NCBI GenBank assembly: GCA_033032865.1
Contig: JAWHQI010000229.1
Location: 1,364,001-1,428,000 of the forward strand
Direction of reading: 5' to 3'
Length of the DNA stretch: 64,000 bases
From: Dactylorhiza incarnata
Lineage: Eukaryota; Streptophyta; Magnoliopsida; Asparagales; Orchidaceae
Numbering within the stretch: the stretch's first letter is position 1; each line of letters begins with the position of its first letter. Positions 11,101-23,100 of this stretch are shown here, piece after piece. The translations under genes were made by a program, and so were the position numbers. The notes below the pieces were generated by a model, which was not told the origin of the DNA, searched no databases, and was given only the letters and a program-made list of their open reading frames with translations.

Positions 11101-14100
11101 CCGCATCCTCTAGTCCGACTTTGGTTGCATATTCTGATGCAGATTATGCTGGTTCCCTGGATGATCGACGCTCTACCAGTGGTTTTTGTACCTACTTTGG
11201 AGGTCATCTTGTTACCTGGCGTAGTAAGAAACAAGTTGTGGTTGCTCGATCTTCAGCTGAAGCGGAGTACCGTTCAATGACATCAGTTGTCTCTGAGCTC
11301 ACATGGCTTGAAAGTCTTCTCGCTGATCTAGGAATAAAACTTCCCTCACCAACTATCTTATTATGTGATAGTCAAGCCACTATACACAGCCAAGAACCCG
11401 GTTTTCCACGAAAGAACGAAACACATTGAAGTGAACTGTCACTTCATCCGGGAGAAAGTTCAAATGAAGAAGCTAGAATTAAAAGTATGTTCCGGGTACT
11501 GACCAAGTTGTTGATATTCTCACCAAGGCCCTACTGAGTACCCTATTTTATCAATGTCTGTCCAAGCTGGGTGCTTACGACTTGTACGCTCCAGCTTGCG
11601 GGGGAGTGTTAGAAAAGCCCATGTAATGGCCCACAAAGGATATATCCTCTAGTCCGACATTGGTTGCGTATTCTGATGCAGATTATGCTGGTTCCCTGGA
11701 TGATCGGCGGTCTACTAGTGGTTTTTGTACCTACTTTGGAGGTCACCTTGTTACCTGGCGTAGTAAGAAACAAGTTGTGGTTGCTCGATCTTCAGCTGAG
11801 GCAGAATACCGTTCGATGGAATCAGTTGTTTCTGAACTCACGTGGCTTGAAAGTCTCCTTACTGATCTAGGAGTAAAACTTTCCTCACCAGCTATATTAC
11901 TATGTGACAGTCAAGCTGCTATACACATAGCTAAGAACCCAGTCTTCCACGAAAGAACGAAACACATTGAAGTGGACTGTCACTTCATCCGAGAGAAAGT
12001 TCAAATGAAGAAGATAGAATTAAAGCATGTTCCGGGTACTGACCAAGTTGCTGATATTCTCACCAAGGCCCTACCAAGTACCCTATTTTATCAATTCCTG
12101 TCCAAGCTGGGTGCCTACGACTTGTACGCTCCAGCTTGCGGGGGAGTGTTAGAAAATCCCATGTAATGGCCCATGTAGGAGCCCAATTGTTTTTCTCTTC
12201 TCTTTAGTCCCACATCATGTATAAAGATTTCCTCTCTCTTTCTCTCTCTCTTATATATTTGTATTCATACATTGTATTTGACATATAGAAAGCAATATAC
12301 AAGCTTTGGCTTTTTCCAACAGAAGACATAGTAGGGAATAAAAGTTTCATGGAAGGGATATAGGGATAGAGGGATGTCCTAGACGTCAATGTCAGGAATC
12401 CAAAACAGAGGACTGATCACGTGAAGAGCTTGTGGAGATGAAGCAAGGCTGAAGGAGTCAAACATGTAGAGGCCATCGCACAGTCTACCAGAAACAAAGT
12501 CGCGGAGTAGTTCATAAAATTAGTTAAGTGACTATGTAGAGAAGGTTACAAGTAAACATAAGGACATGAAGAATGAAAGAAAGGGTGAGAGAGGAGCAAG
12601 GGATGGATCATTTCCTAGCAATAGGTTAGAAAGATCCATCCGCAATACTGATCTTGTCTCTATCAGACAAGGGAAGATAGGACACAAAACCTATAGCAGA
12701 ACCAACCATATGATATGTCGCTCCAGAATCAATGATCTAATGGGTAGAAGGGTGAGTGGACGCAGCATGAGCACCTGGTAGTCCCTGATGTGCATATGAG
12801 GATGAAGAGGTGGACACTCAGTAGATTGTCCATGCATCAAGCGGCGGAATGATTGTATCTCATCAGTAGATAAAGTCACTAGAAGACTCACAATGTTAGA
12901 GCTTGCAAAGGGCGAGACCTCCTCTGAGACATCAGAAAGGTCAGCAAACCTAGACTGAGATGATTGGCCCTAAGGGAGACCAGAGTCGCGATCCCCTCGT
13001 GGTGCAGAACCGCCTCTCAATGGTGGGAAGCCATGAAGCCCGAAACATGTGTCCAATGAGTGACGAAACTTCCCGTTGTAGTCACAAATCATATGATATT
13101 TATCAGTGGGCTTCCATCTGGGTCATGTGTACCGCGACTACCAGCATCATACTGAGCGACCAGGGTAGATCCCTTGGGAATATAGTCAGGTAGCCAAGTC
13201 TGTCGCCAATCAAATTCTCGTTGGACAAGGCTATACACTTATGGAAGAGAGGGAGTAGGAGAGCGCTCAAGAATCTGAACACTGATCTGATCGAAGTCTT
13301 GATGCAGGTCATGAAGAAATTCAAAGACCATGTTGCATTCTTCCTGGGCTCGAATAAGAACTTCATCTTCAGGAGACACTAGGATGAGCGAGTCTAAGTG
13401 ATCATATTCCTGATAAAGCTAAGTGAACTCTAACCAGTAGACAGGAGGATGATCACTTTGTCTCAGGAGAAAGATCTTTCGTCGCAGTTGGAAGATTTGG
13501 GCTACATACCCTCTGCACGAGTATATATCAGAATATCAAGAAATAACAAAAAAATTTGTCCAGAAGTACAACAAAGATGATATTCTATTTAGAATCACAA
13601 GACAAAATTGCTCTCTTATATTTCCCACATTTTGCCTTGTATTTTCTTCAATTTTGTTCTTGTTCCTGATTCAAAAACATATCAGGATATCATAAATATT
13701 TTTTTATATGAAACAATATCCTCTATATGGTAAACTTACGTCCAATATATTTTATATTGCTGACTAGATTACAAAGAACATGGCTCTGTAAGAATAGTTC
13801 AGCAAATACTAGTATTTGTGCAAGTAATTGCCAGCTTCCGCGTCGCTTGGTTGTGTATCATCAATCATCATTATCACCAATGCATTATCCCAACTATTTG
13901 AAATCGGCTTTATCAATCCTAAACTTTCATTAATTCACGTAGGAGTGTTGCTGAGATGTAAAACTTAAATTATGTAAATCAATGTGAACTTTTATCTATG
14001 TTACCATTTATCTACCCATCTTCTGTCTAATCTTTTCATACTAATTCTTATTTACTCTTCTAATCAGTGCATTTCTCAACCTTCGGTGTACATGCCAAAA

Positions 14101-17100
14101 CTAACTAATTTTTTCTACTATCTTACCATTGATAGAAGTCACTATCATTGTTGCTTTAATATCATCATTCATGTTAAGCCCAATAATCTCTTAACCCAGG
14201 TATATTTTTTTTCATTCTCTTGTTTAGTCCTGCATCTCTTGTCGAGAATGGTGGCACCCCCTTCAATGTATACATAGAGGACTGTTGTAAAAGTTGATAT
14301 AGAGAATATATAATAAAGATTCAGTGTTTTTACATAGTATCAAAGCGAGCACTCCAAAGTCCTTGTGTCGAACTCACTTCATGCCAAACTCAATGTATTG
14401 GCTCATCTCCCAATGACATTTGGTTTTGTTTTGTCTCCGACGTATCAACAAAAATTGGCGAACTTATCAACGATTAGAGGATTTTCTTCTCGCCTTGTCT
14501 CTCGTCTCACCCAAAATGCTCCTAAGAAAATCGTCTCACAGAACTTTCATCTTCCTCTCGCAGCCAGAGCTTGGTAGAAATCTCTGGTCTCATTCCCCCC
14601 TCATCTCGCACAGCAAAAAGCTTTGCCTCGTTCCCTTTTGCATATACCTTCTAGCATCAATAGTAGGGTGTCGCGCTCTTTTTCTCGCATGACCGCAGAG
14701 CTCTCGACCTACTAGCGATCTCACACATCCTTCTGACGCGATGGTAATCACCGTCTCGCAGAACTCTCGTGACTTCTCTTGAACTTATTTACGCATTCCA
14801 GTCTCGCGATCAGCCTGATGCCTCTTCTAACACGACCCAGTGTTGCGATTTTTTTGTTTGGGTGGTGTACAACCCCGTGTTCGCCGAGGGATAAAATTGA
14901 GAATCGGGCATAGGCGAAGCGAGCGAGGGCTCGCCGCCTCGCAACGAGCGGGTCACGAGAGCGGGGCGAGCCAGACTCACCTCCTTGCGAGGAGCGGAGT
15001 GCGAGGCACCGACACTGACACGCGACACGACACGACGCGACACGCGACTCGTCAATTCTCAAAAAATACCATTTTCCAACACGCTGGGACGCGTATATTA
15101 AATATTTATTTATTTTACCATATTCCTAAAACATTTAACAAAAAATTAAAAAAATGAATAATTAACAAATATTCTAATAAATTACGTCATCAAATATTCA
15201 AATGTAAAACTTAACAAAAGATCAAAAAGTGAGAAAACATTAACACATTACCATTATATATACAACAACAACAACAGAACCCATATAGTCCCCAATCATT
15301 GCGGGTATGGGCGGGGGAAGATTGGAAACAGACCTAACCTTTGACACTATGCACAAAGTGGCTTCTCTCAGAGGAGAAAGACCTAACCTTTGACAATAAA
15401 TGCACAAAGTGGCTGCTCACAGAGTACCACTGAAATAGTGGCCCCCTATACCGTCACGTTTGCTGCGGAATCATGCCCTCAAATCAAAGCCAAAGACATC
15501 AGAGAGGGCAGACCCAAGAATCCATTTTGATTTATGTGCACATAACCATGCTTCCTTCATTCAGCATCCAGAGCATTGGTGAAGCACATATATTACCATT
15601 ATATATCATCAGTAAAAATAATGGCTTCCATCTCGGGCTCATCCAGTGAAAGATTTGCAATTTCAAGCATGCCAACATCTTCAAACGTGTCAAATGAATC
15701 TCCGGCAATATCCCACATCTTGGTCTCTCCTTGTGCGTATTGTGGATTTTTTCTGGATAGAAGACATAGATTGCTGTGTATAAAAACTAGATCTTCTGCA
15801 CGTTTTGGAGTCATTCTATTTCTTCTCATTGAGTGTATAAAGGAGTATGTACTCCAATTCCTCTCGGCACATGATGAAGAAGATGGTTGTGCAAGAAGCT
15901 TTAAGCCTAAACTTTGTAGCATAGTGTTGTTCTTTGACCAACGATCCATAAGTATTGTTTGAACAACTTCATAAAATGTAGATTCCTCATCTAGCCTTTT
16001 CACCTCATGTTCATATACAGCACTTTTTACTTTTTCAATTATTGAATCCCACATGTCATAGACTAAGTGAAGACAAAGCTTATTTGTATCACAAAGTCTG
16101 AGCATAACATAAATAGGAGCCGTGAAGGAAAGTATGTAATCAATTTTATCCCACCAATAATCATTCAGTACTTGATCCTTAACAAACTTCGCCCTCCCTT
16201 GATTATCATCTCGATAAATATTCCATTTTTCAGAAATAACCATGCTTTGAAGACCACCTTTAATTAGCTTAAACCTCTTAAGCATCACAATCATCGAAGC
16301 AAACCATGTATCAGCTATGGAAAGCAATTTCAAGTTAACAAACTCATTGTATATAGCTAGCCTCATGGAATGGTTCATAATAAAATTTTGGATTTCCATA
16401 ACTTCAGAAACAATTTCAGAAATCGAAAAAATTTGAAAAAGGAGGCTCACGAGCTGAAAACGAAAACGAAAACGAAAAACGCAAAGAAAAAGAAAACTGA
16501 AGATAAATGAATAGGAAGTTTGTACACCTGCCGAGTGAGGAAGCTGGGGTGCTGCCTGCTAAAAATATATGATAAACGCTGCCTGGAAGCTGGGGTGCTG
16601 GCTGCTGCCTGGAAGCTGCGGCCTGCAAGTGAGGAGTGAGGAGTGAGGAGTGAGGACTGAGGCCTACGGAGTGAGAAGTGAGGAGTGAGAAAAATATACC
16701 TGCTGCCGGCTGCCTGGGGTGACTGGAAGCTGCGAGTGAGGAGTGAGGAGCGGCGGCCTGGAGAAGGAGAACTGTGGACGAGCGGCGGCCTGGAGAAGGA
16801 GAACTGTGGAGGAGGCGAGGAGCGGCGGCCTGGAGAAGGAGAACTGTGGACGAGCGGCGGAAGTGCTTGCGGGTGCCGGGTCGGGAGGCTAGGGCTCAAG
16901 CGAGTATCGGGTGAGGAGGGGGTTCACGCGCCCTGGGGTTTATTACAGAAGAGGACGGGGCCACGGGGGTTTATTAAACAGCGACGACCTATTTTTAGCG
17001 GGACACGCGTGTCATTTTTAGCGGGACACGCGTGTCCCGCATTAGCTAACGTGTCGGCTTTTCGACACGCGTGTCTGAGCGTGTCGCCGTGTCGGACGCG

Positions 17101-20100
17101 TGTCAGAGAGTCCGACACCGACACTCTGGCATTTTGAAGTGTCGGTGCTTCGTAGGAGGCTAGGGGGAGCTCACCGCTTCGGGGTGCGCTTAGCAATGGC
17201 TAGGCGAGCGGGGCTCGCCGCTCTGCGTAAGCGACTCGGGCTAGTGGGAGCTCGCGCTTCGGGGTGCGCTTAGCAATGGCTAGGCGAGCGGGTTCGCTGC
17301 TCTGCGCAAGCGACTCAGGCTAGTGGAGGGGGGCGAGTGCAATCCTCGTCCATCAAGCACTCGCCCGCCCAGAAGTGCGAATGCGTGGGCCGCCAGGCGA
17401 ATGAGGGGCGGAACCCCACTCGCCTGGGAGGCCAAGGATTTGGCGAGTGGTGCCTTCATGGACCACTCGCCTAGTAAGATCTCACGAACCCGGCTCGCGG
17501 GAAGTCTGGCGAGTGGTGCCCTCACGGGCCACTCGCCTAGTGGGGTCTAGAGGTGAATTTACCTAGGTACCCTTTGTGGGTTGCCTATAGCCCTTCAGAA
17601 AAGCGGAGTTTGGTTGTTAGCAGACCAGTTTGAGGTGCGGTTAGTAAAACTAAAAGGCGGTGTTTCGCTATTTGCAGACCAGTAGAGAAAAACTATATAT
17701 AGACCCTAAAGGGCACCTTTGGAGAGATCCCAATTTTTGGCTTCTTCCTCCTTAGGACATCTTTGGTTAGCTCCCCGGGCTCTCCGAGGTGTCCGGCTTC
17801 AGTTTTGGCTTCGGAGGGGAAACGCTCTAAGATTTTCCAGGTGTGTGGTGGGACCTCCACGCTGCAGCCAAGGGTCGGTGTTTAGTTCTAATTCTTCGGT
17901 CAGATTCTTCCGCGGGATCAGTAAATGCTAGTTGCCCCCTTATAGGGGTCCGAACTCCTCGTTGGGCCGAATCTCGGCTCCAACAGGTGGTATGCACATG
18001 TTGAAAATTGGGAACACTCGAGCTCACTGCCGCTACCACCATAATTGTTCATGCTCCAGCACCCTTTTCCAGTGCCTCTAGAAATCTCTACACAACGTCT
18101 AAATTAACTAGTCTCAACTATGTTGATTGGAGTGTTTCCTTCTCATTCCTTATGTGATCTCAATGAAAGCGTCTCCACCTCCCTATATAGAATGGGATGC
18201 GAGTGATCCCTTGGTTTGTACTTAGTTGGCAAACAACTTGTTAGATGAATGTTTGCAAATCATTTAACATGATGAAACCGCCAAAGCTGCTTGGGACCAC
18301 TTGATAACCCTTCAAAGGAGTGAAGGCCTCATGTATCTACACTATTTACTCATACTTATTTGCTCGACCCACTCTATCCCCTGATGCTACATATCATAAA
18401 GTGCAATCATTGGGTGTTGAACGTCTTCAACATCGTCCCTTCTTTGTTGGTATTGCCACTCAGTGAAGGCACTTTGAGGAATTTTTAGTAGTTTGTTATC
18501 TCCAACGAGTACCTGAGTCATATGAGACGCCAACAAGTTTTGGGAGAGCCCATTATCCTGATGTTGGCTAACACTGCCGCTCGAGTCTCCATTGTCACTT
18601 ACCTTCTAAATCAGTCTTCACCACCATCACGACACCTCCAGAGAGTTTTGCACATCATGCGGATAGATCCATGAGAGTTTTGCACATCCGCGGATAGATG
18701 GGGTTGTAGCCTTTGAGGACGCACTCGAGTCCGTGATAAGTGTCACCTCATTTGCTCTCATTGTGGAAAAATGGGTCATCTTGTTGATCGATGCTTCGTC
18801 AAACATCCCCAATTTCTCCCCCGAGCTCATGTTGGTGTTACTAACTTAGATAGCTCCACACCGGTCCCTCCCACCTCACCATCTGACACTAGGCATTGGT
18901 TCTCTCAAGTTGATAATGAAGCTTTTATTGTTGTGTCAAGGAACTCAATCGCAGTTGCATCACTGCCCTTTATCTCTAGTAGAGTGCGACTTTCCTCTCA
19001 TGGTAAGTGGCTTATTGACTCAGGCGCCACCAGTCATATGACTGGTGACACTTCAACTTTCGCTCATCAGCATAGATATAATATGATTCCTCTAGTTATT
19101 GTTGAAGATGGATCTTTTGCTCCGGTCCATGGGACAGGGATTGCCACAACATCCTCTTACCTCACACTGGAGAACATTCTTTTTGATCCCTACTTTCCTT
19201 GTAGTCATCTTTTTATTAGCGTTATTACAAGGAGTTTAAACCGTGGTGGCTTATTCTTTTCGTTAATTATTGTTTTCTGGATCTTCGCACGAAGAAGTAG
19301 ATTGTTACTGGGACTGAGAATATTTTGTTTGTTCCCAACTTTCTTTATAGTCTTCTCTCTATTAGCGTTATTACAAGGAGTTTAAACCATTGGGCGTATT
19401 CTTTTCGTTCATTACTATTTTTAGGATCTTCATACGGAGAAGAAGATTGCTACTGGGACTGAGATGGGTGGACTATATTACTAGGATGACATAACCTTTG
19501 ATATTGTTGTTAAGGTCTCTTCTCTTCATTGGCATCAACATCATGGTCATCCGCCAGCTCGTGTTCTTCGTCGGTTACTCTCGTCCTTGTTACTCTCGTC
19601 CTTGTTTGCTGAGTATGTTTTAGAATGTGAAGCTTGTGAAATTGGTAAACATCGTCGTAAGTCCTTTCCTCCCAAAACTATTATCACTGGTATTGCCTTT
19701 TTTTGTTTTAGCGCATTTTGATAGGGGATCTTACCTCCGCTAGGTATGTTGATTAGTATCACATTGTCTACCATACATCACCCGCCTATGCTTATAAGCC
19801 CCGTCCTACTCCTATCACTTCGGAGTTTTGGAATGGAAGTGCAGGTTTCTTAGATGGTATCAGAGTTAGGTTTGACCCACTGTGAGGTCGTGTTGGTTGA
19901 CCTGATTCCGGTGGGTCTGCATCATGTGGGACCGCCTCATGTGTGGATTATCTCCGATGGCCCGTGTTGTTGATTAGTCTCACATTGCCTAGAGTGCATG
20001 ACCCACATGTGCTTATAAGCCCTGTCCCACTCCTCATATCACTTTGGAGTTTTAGGATGGAAGTGTGGGTTTCTTAGATGGTATCAGAGCGCTGGTTTGA

Positions 20101-23100
20101 CACGCTACATGGGTGTGTTGGTTGACCTAATTCCAACGGGTCCACATCGTGTGGGACTGCCAAATGTGTGAATTATCCCTTGTGGCCCGTGTTGTTTATT
20201 AGTCTCACATACCTATCACGCATCTCCCTCCTGTGCTTATAAGACTCATCTCACTCCTATCACTTCATAGCTTTGGGATGGAAGTGCAGGTTTCTTAGAT
20301 GGTATTAGAGATAAGCTTGGCCCGTTGTGGGGGCGTGTTGGTTTACCTAATTCCAGCAGATCAACGTCGTGCGAGACCACCCCATGTGCGGATTATCATT
20401 GATGGCCCATGTTGTTGATTAGTCTCGCATTGCCTACCGCGCATCACCCACCTGTGCTTATAAGCCTCATCCAACTCCTCATATTATATGCATGTTCTTA
20501 AATCATATTGGGGTCATGTCATTCTTCTCTCATGTTATTAAATCAATTGCATGTGGACGCTAACACTCGGAATGCACATGGTACACTGACATTCGCCACT
20601 TCATTGAGAAAGGTCAGTATCTTGTAGAAGTCAATAATAATGGGAGGCGAGCCATCCGAAGACTTGCATCACAATACACCCTCTGTGGGGGCAAGCTCTA
20701 GAAGAGATCCTTTGATGGTATCCTCCTACTATGCATCAACAAATACAAAGCTAAGAACGTCATGGAAGAAGTGCATGGTGGAGTTTGTGGTTCTCACATG
20801 AATGGAAGAATGCTCGGCAAGAAGATCATGAGGTTGAGGTACTTTTGGTTGACAATGGAATCTTATTGTGCTCACGTTGTGAAGACTTGCCACAAAATTT
20901 ATGCCAATTACAATTCTTTGTTGCCTAGGGAGCTCTAGAACATGATCACCCCTTGGCCTTTCTCTAAATGGGGCATTGACATCATTGGAAATATTAACCA
21001 TAAGTCCTCTAAAGGGCATGAATTCATATTGGTGGGCAGCCATTGACTACTTCACTAAGTGGATTGAAGCCGCTCCACGTCTTAAAGTCGAAACATGTTG
21101 CATATATCAGATTCATAGCTAATATATGCAACATCATCTGCCGATATGGAGTTTCGTTCGAGATCATCTCCGACAATGCATTGCGCTTGAGAGCCGAAAC
21201 CTTTTTCATTTTTGAAATCTTTCAAGATCAACACCTATAACCTAAGTATTATGGCTTCTCCCAATAAGCCTAAAACCAATGATGTCGTTGAAGCAGCCAA
21301 TAAGAACGTCAAAGTCATTCTTAGTCAAACCACCAACACTTACAAGGATAGGCATGCAAGCTAGCACCAGAACTATAGGGCTATAGAACTTCTGTGAGGA
21401 CATCCACTGGAGCCACACCTTGTCTACAGGATGGAAGTTGTCTTGCCTGTAGAATGGGAGATTCAAAGACAAAAGTATGAAGATCTTCAGAATATTCGCT
21501 CTTCTTCTATTAATTTATGAAATTTCTGAAAAAAGGAAAGCATCAACGAAAAGTCTGAATGTAGCTTCATTTACAGAAATAGGTGATCAGACTGCTACAA
21601 GTAGTCAATGGCAGGCGAATTGGGTTACCGCTACAAGTAAAGGGTGGTCTAACTAGTCGCCGGCAGGCGAATAGGGTGACCGCTACATGTAAAGAATGTG
21701 TGTAATAACCCATATGAAAGAAAAAGTGATTTAAACGAATTAAATTCATATTAATGGCATTTTTGTAAATAGAATTATGTTTCCCTCCTCTAAACCAAGC
21801 CGCAGCCCCCAGCCCCCCCCCCCCCCCCCCCCCCCCCCCTGATTTATTCTCCAGCACCCAAGCCGCAAACCGCTCGGTCTCCCGACCCCGCCTCCCGCTC
21901 CCGTCTCCTGCAAGCAGCACCGACGCCGCCTCCTGCTCCTCCTCCCGCCGGCGTCTCCCCTTGATCCTGCCGGTGGTTTCTCCGCACCCCAAGCCGCAGC
22001 AACCAGCAGCTTCCTCCTCCTTCTGCTAAAGCCGGCGCCTCTTCTCTTCCTCCAAGGGGCCGGCAGCAGCGGCCTTCCCTTCCTCAGGATGGAAGCCACC
22101 CTCCTCCTCCTCCTCTTCCTCAGGCCAGCAGCCCTTCTTTGCCCTAATTCCTCTTCGTCATCTTCGTCTTGGCTGGTGCTTTCGAGGGGAGCAGCTAGGG
22201 TTTTCCTTCCCTAGCCTCCTTGAGGCCGGATTTGACTTCCTTGGGTAAGGATCTCGCTTTTCCCTCCTTTCAGATTTTTGCTTGATTTATTTTGCAAATT
22301 TGTGCTCCAAGTTGCGTATAATTGCATTTCAGATATTTGCTCATCTTATAATCGTCCAATTTTTAGGTTTTCGTGCTCTCCGACGCCATTTGTCGCCCTA
22401 ATTGGCGGGATCTCTCCAAAGCCCTCTCCGATTTAGGGTTTCCGCAACCTAAGCGCCGCCAAGTCTCTTTTTCCGCGTGATAATCTCCTCTCCCCTCATA
22501 TTTGAGGGAGGTAATTCCTAAACTCTCTCATGCTTTAGATTTTGTAAATTAATTGTCTGTGTTAGCGTAGTGAATTTCTCCAATATCGTTTTCGTCGTTC
22601 TTGAACAGGTTCGAATTAAGGTTTCTGATTTTTGCCTCCGCCGCTGTCAGTTTCAGCCGCACCTTAAGGCAAGTAGAGATCTCTCTCTCTCTCTCTCTTG
22701 CAAGCATTAAGTTTAATTATTTCGTCTGTTTGTATGATTTTATGATTTCACTTTTGAATACATGTTTCGTCAAATAAGCTTAGATCTTGAATGTCTAAAT
22801 TGACTCGTTAGCAGTTTGAGGTTTCACGCGTTCGGAATAACACGAGCTGTGAATGTGAATGATGATTTTTAATTGGATTTCCACTTAGATGAGTTGTGTC
22901 TCATTTTATGAACATTTGGAAGACAAGTAGTTCTTTTTGAGCATGCGCATTAATTGGTATAACGACAAATGTTATGGTTTCTTGCTAGCGAATAAATGAA
23001 TTGTGTTTTATGTAAAATATTCGAATCATACAAATGATTACTTAGAAGATAATCGTGTCTTGGAATGGATTAATCTGAATGCATACTTGGTATCACTCGT

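Larger units (their letters stand above)
7195..12321 (+). mobile_element. Copia B: structurally complete Ty1/copia element inserted in copia A
   Basis: The 5' LTR (7195-7355) and 3' LTR (12147-12321) start TGTTAGAAAA and end TTTTTCCAACA. Perfect 5-bp target-site duplications GAAGA flank them at 7190-7194 and 12322-12326. The PBS TGGTATCAAAGC (7356-7367) matches plant initiator tRNA-Met with one change, and the polypurine tract GCGGGGGAG ends at 12146. Inside, in order: a C/T-rich leader, zinc knuckle, protease, pre-integrase, integrase, RT and RNase H, the last duplicated. Stops and frameshifts make it non-autonomous now. Copia A sequence resumes on both sides, so B is the younger insertion. 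Confidence 0.95.
15006..17148 (-). mobile_element. Defective hAT transposon, in PMT intron 6
   Basis: Short inverted ends GCACCGACACT (15006-15016) and its complement (17138-17148) bound a segment with a hAT transposase C-terminus on the minus strand. Both ends carry dense GACACG / CGTGTC subterminal motifs, as hAT transposase-binding regions do. The 8-bp flanks (AGTGCGAG and TTCGTAGG) do not match cleanly, so the exact ends or the duplication have decayed. The transposase N-terminus is missing. Confidence 0.7.

Noticed and set aside
15006..17148. An 8-bp hAT target duplication around 15006-17148
   Set aside because: AGTGCGAG and TTCGTAGG do not match; shifting by a base or two does not help, so no duplication is claimed.
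21813..21839. Run of 27 C
   Set aside because: Could be real, but homopolymer length is unreliable in assemblies, so no biological weight is given.
21567..22099. Minus-strand Gly/Arg-rich frames
   Set aside because: They cross the poly-C run and the CT-rich part of the solo LTR; low-complexity artefacts.
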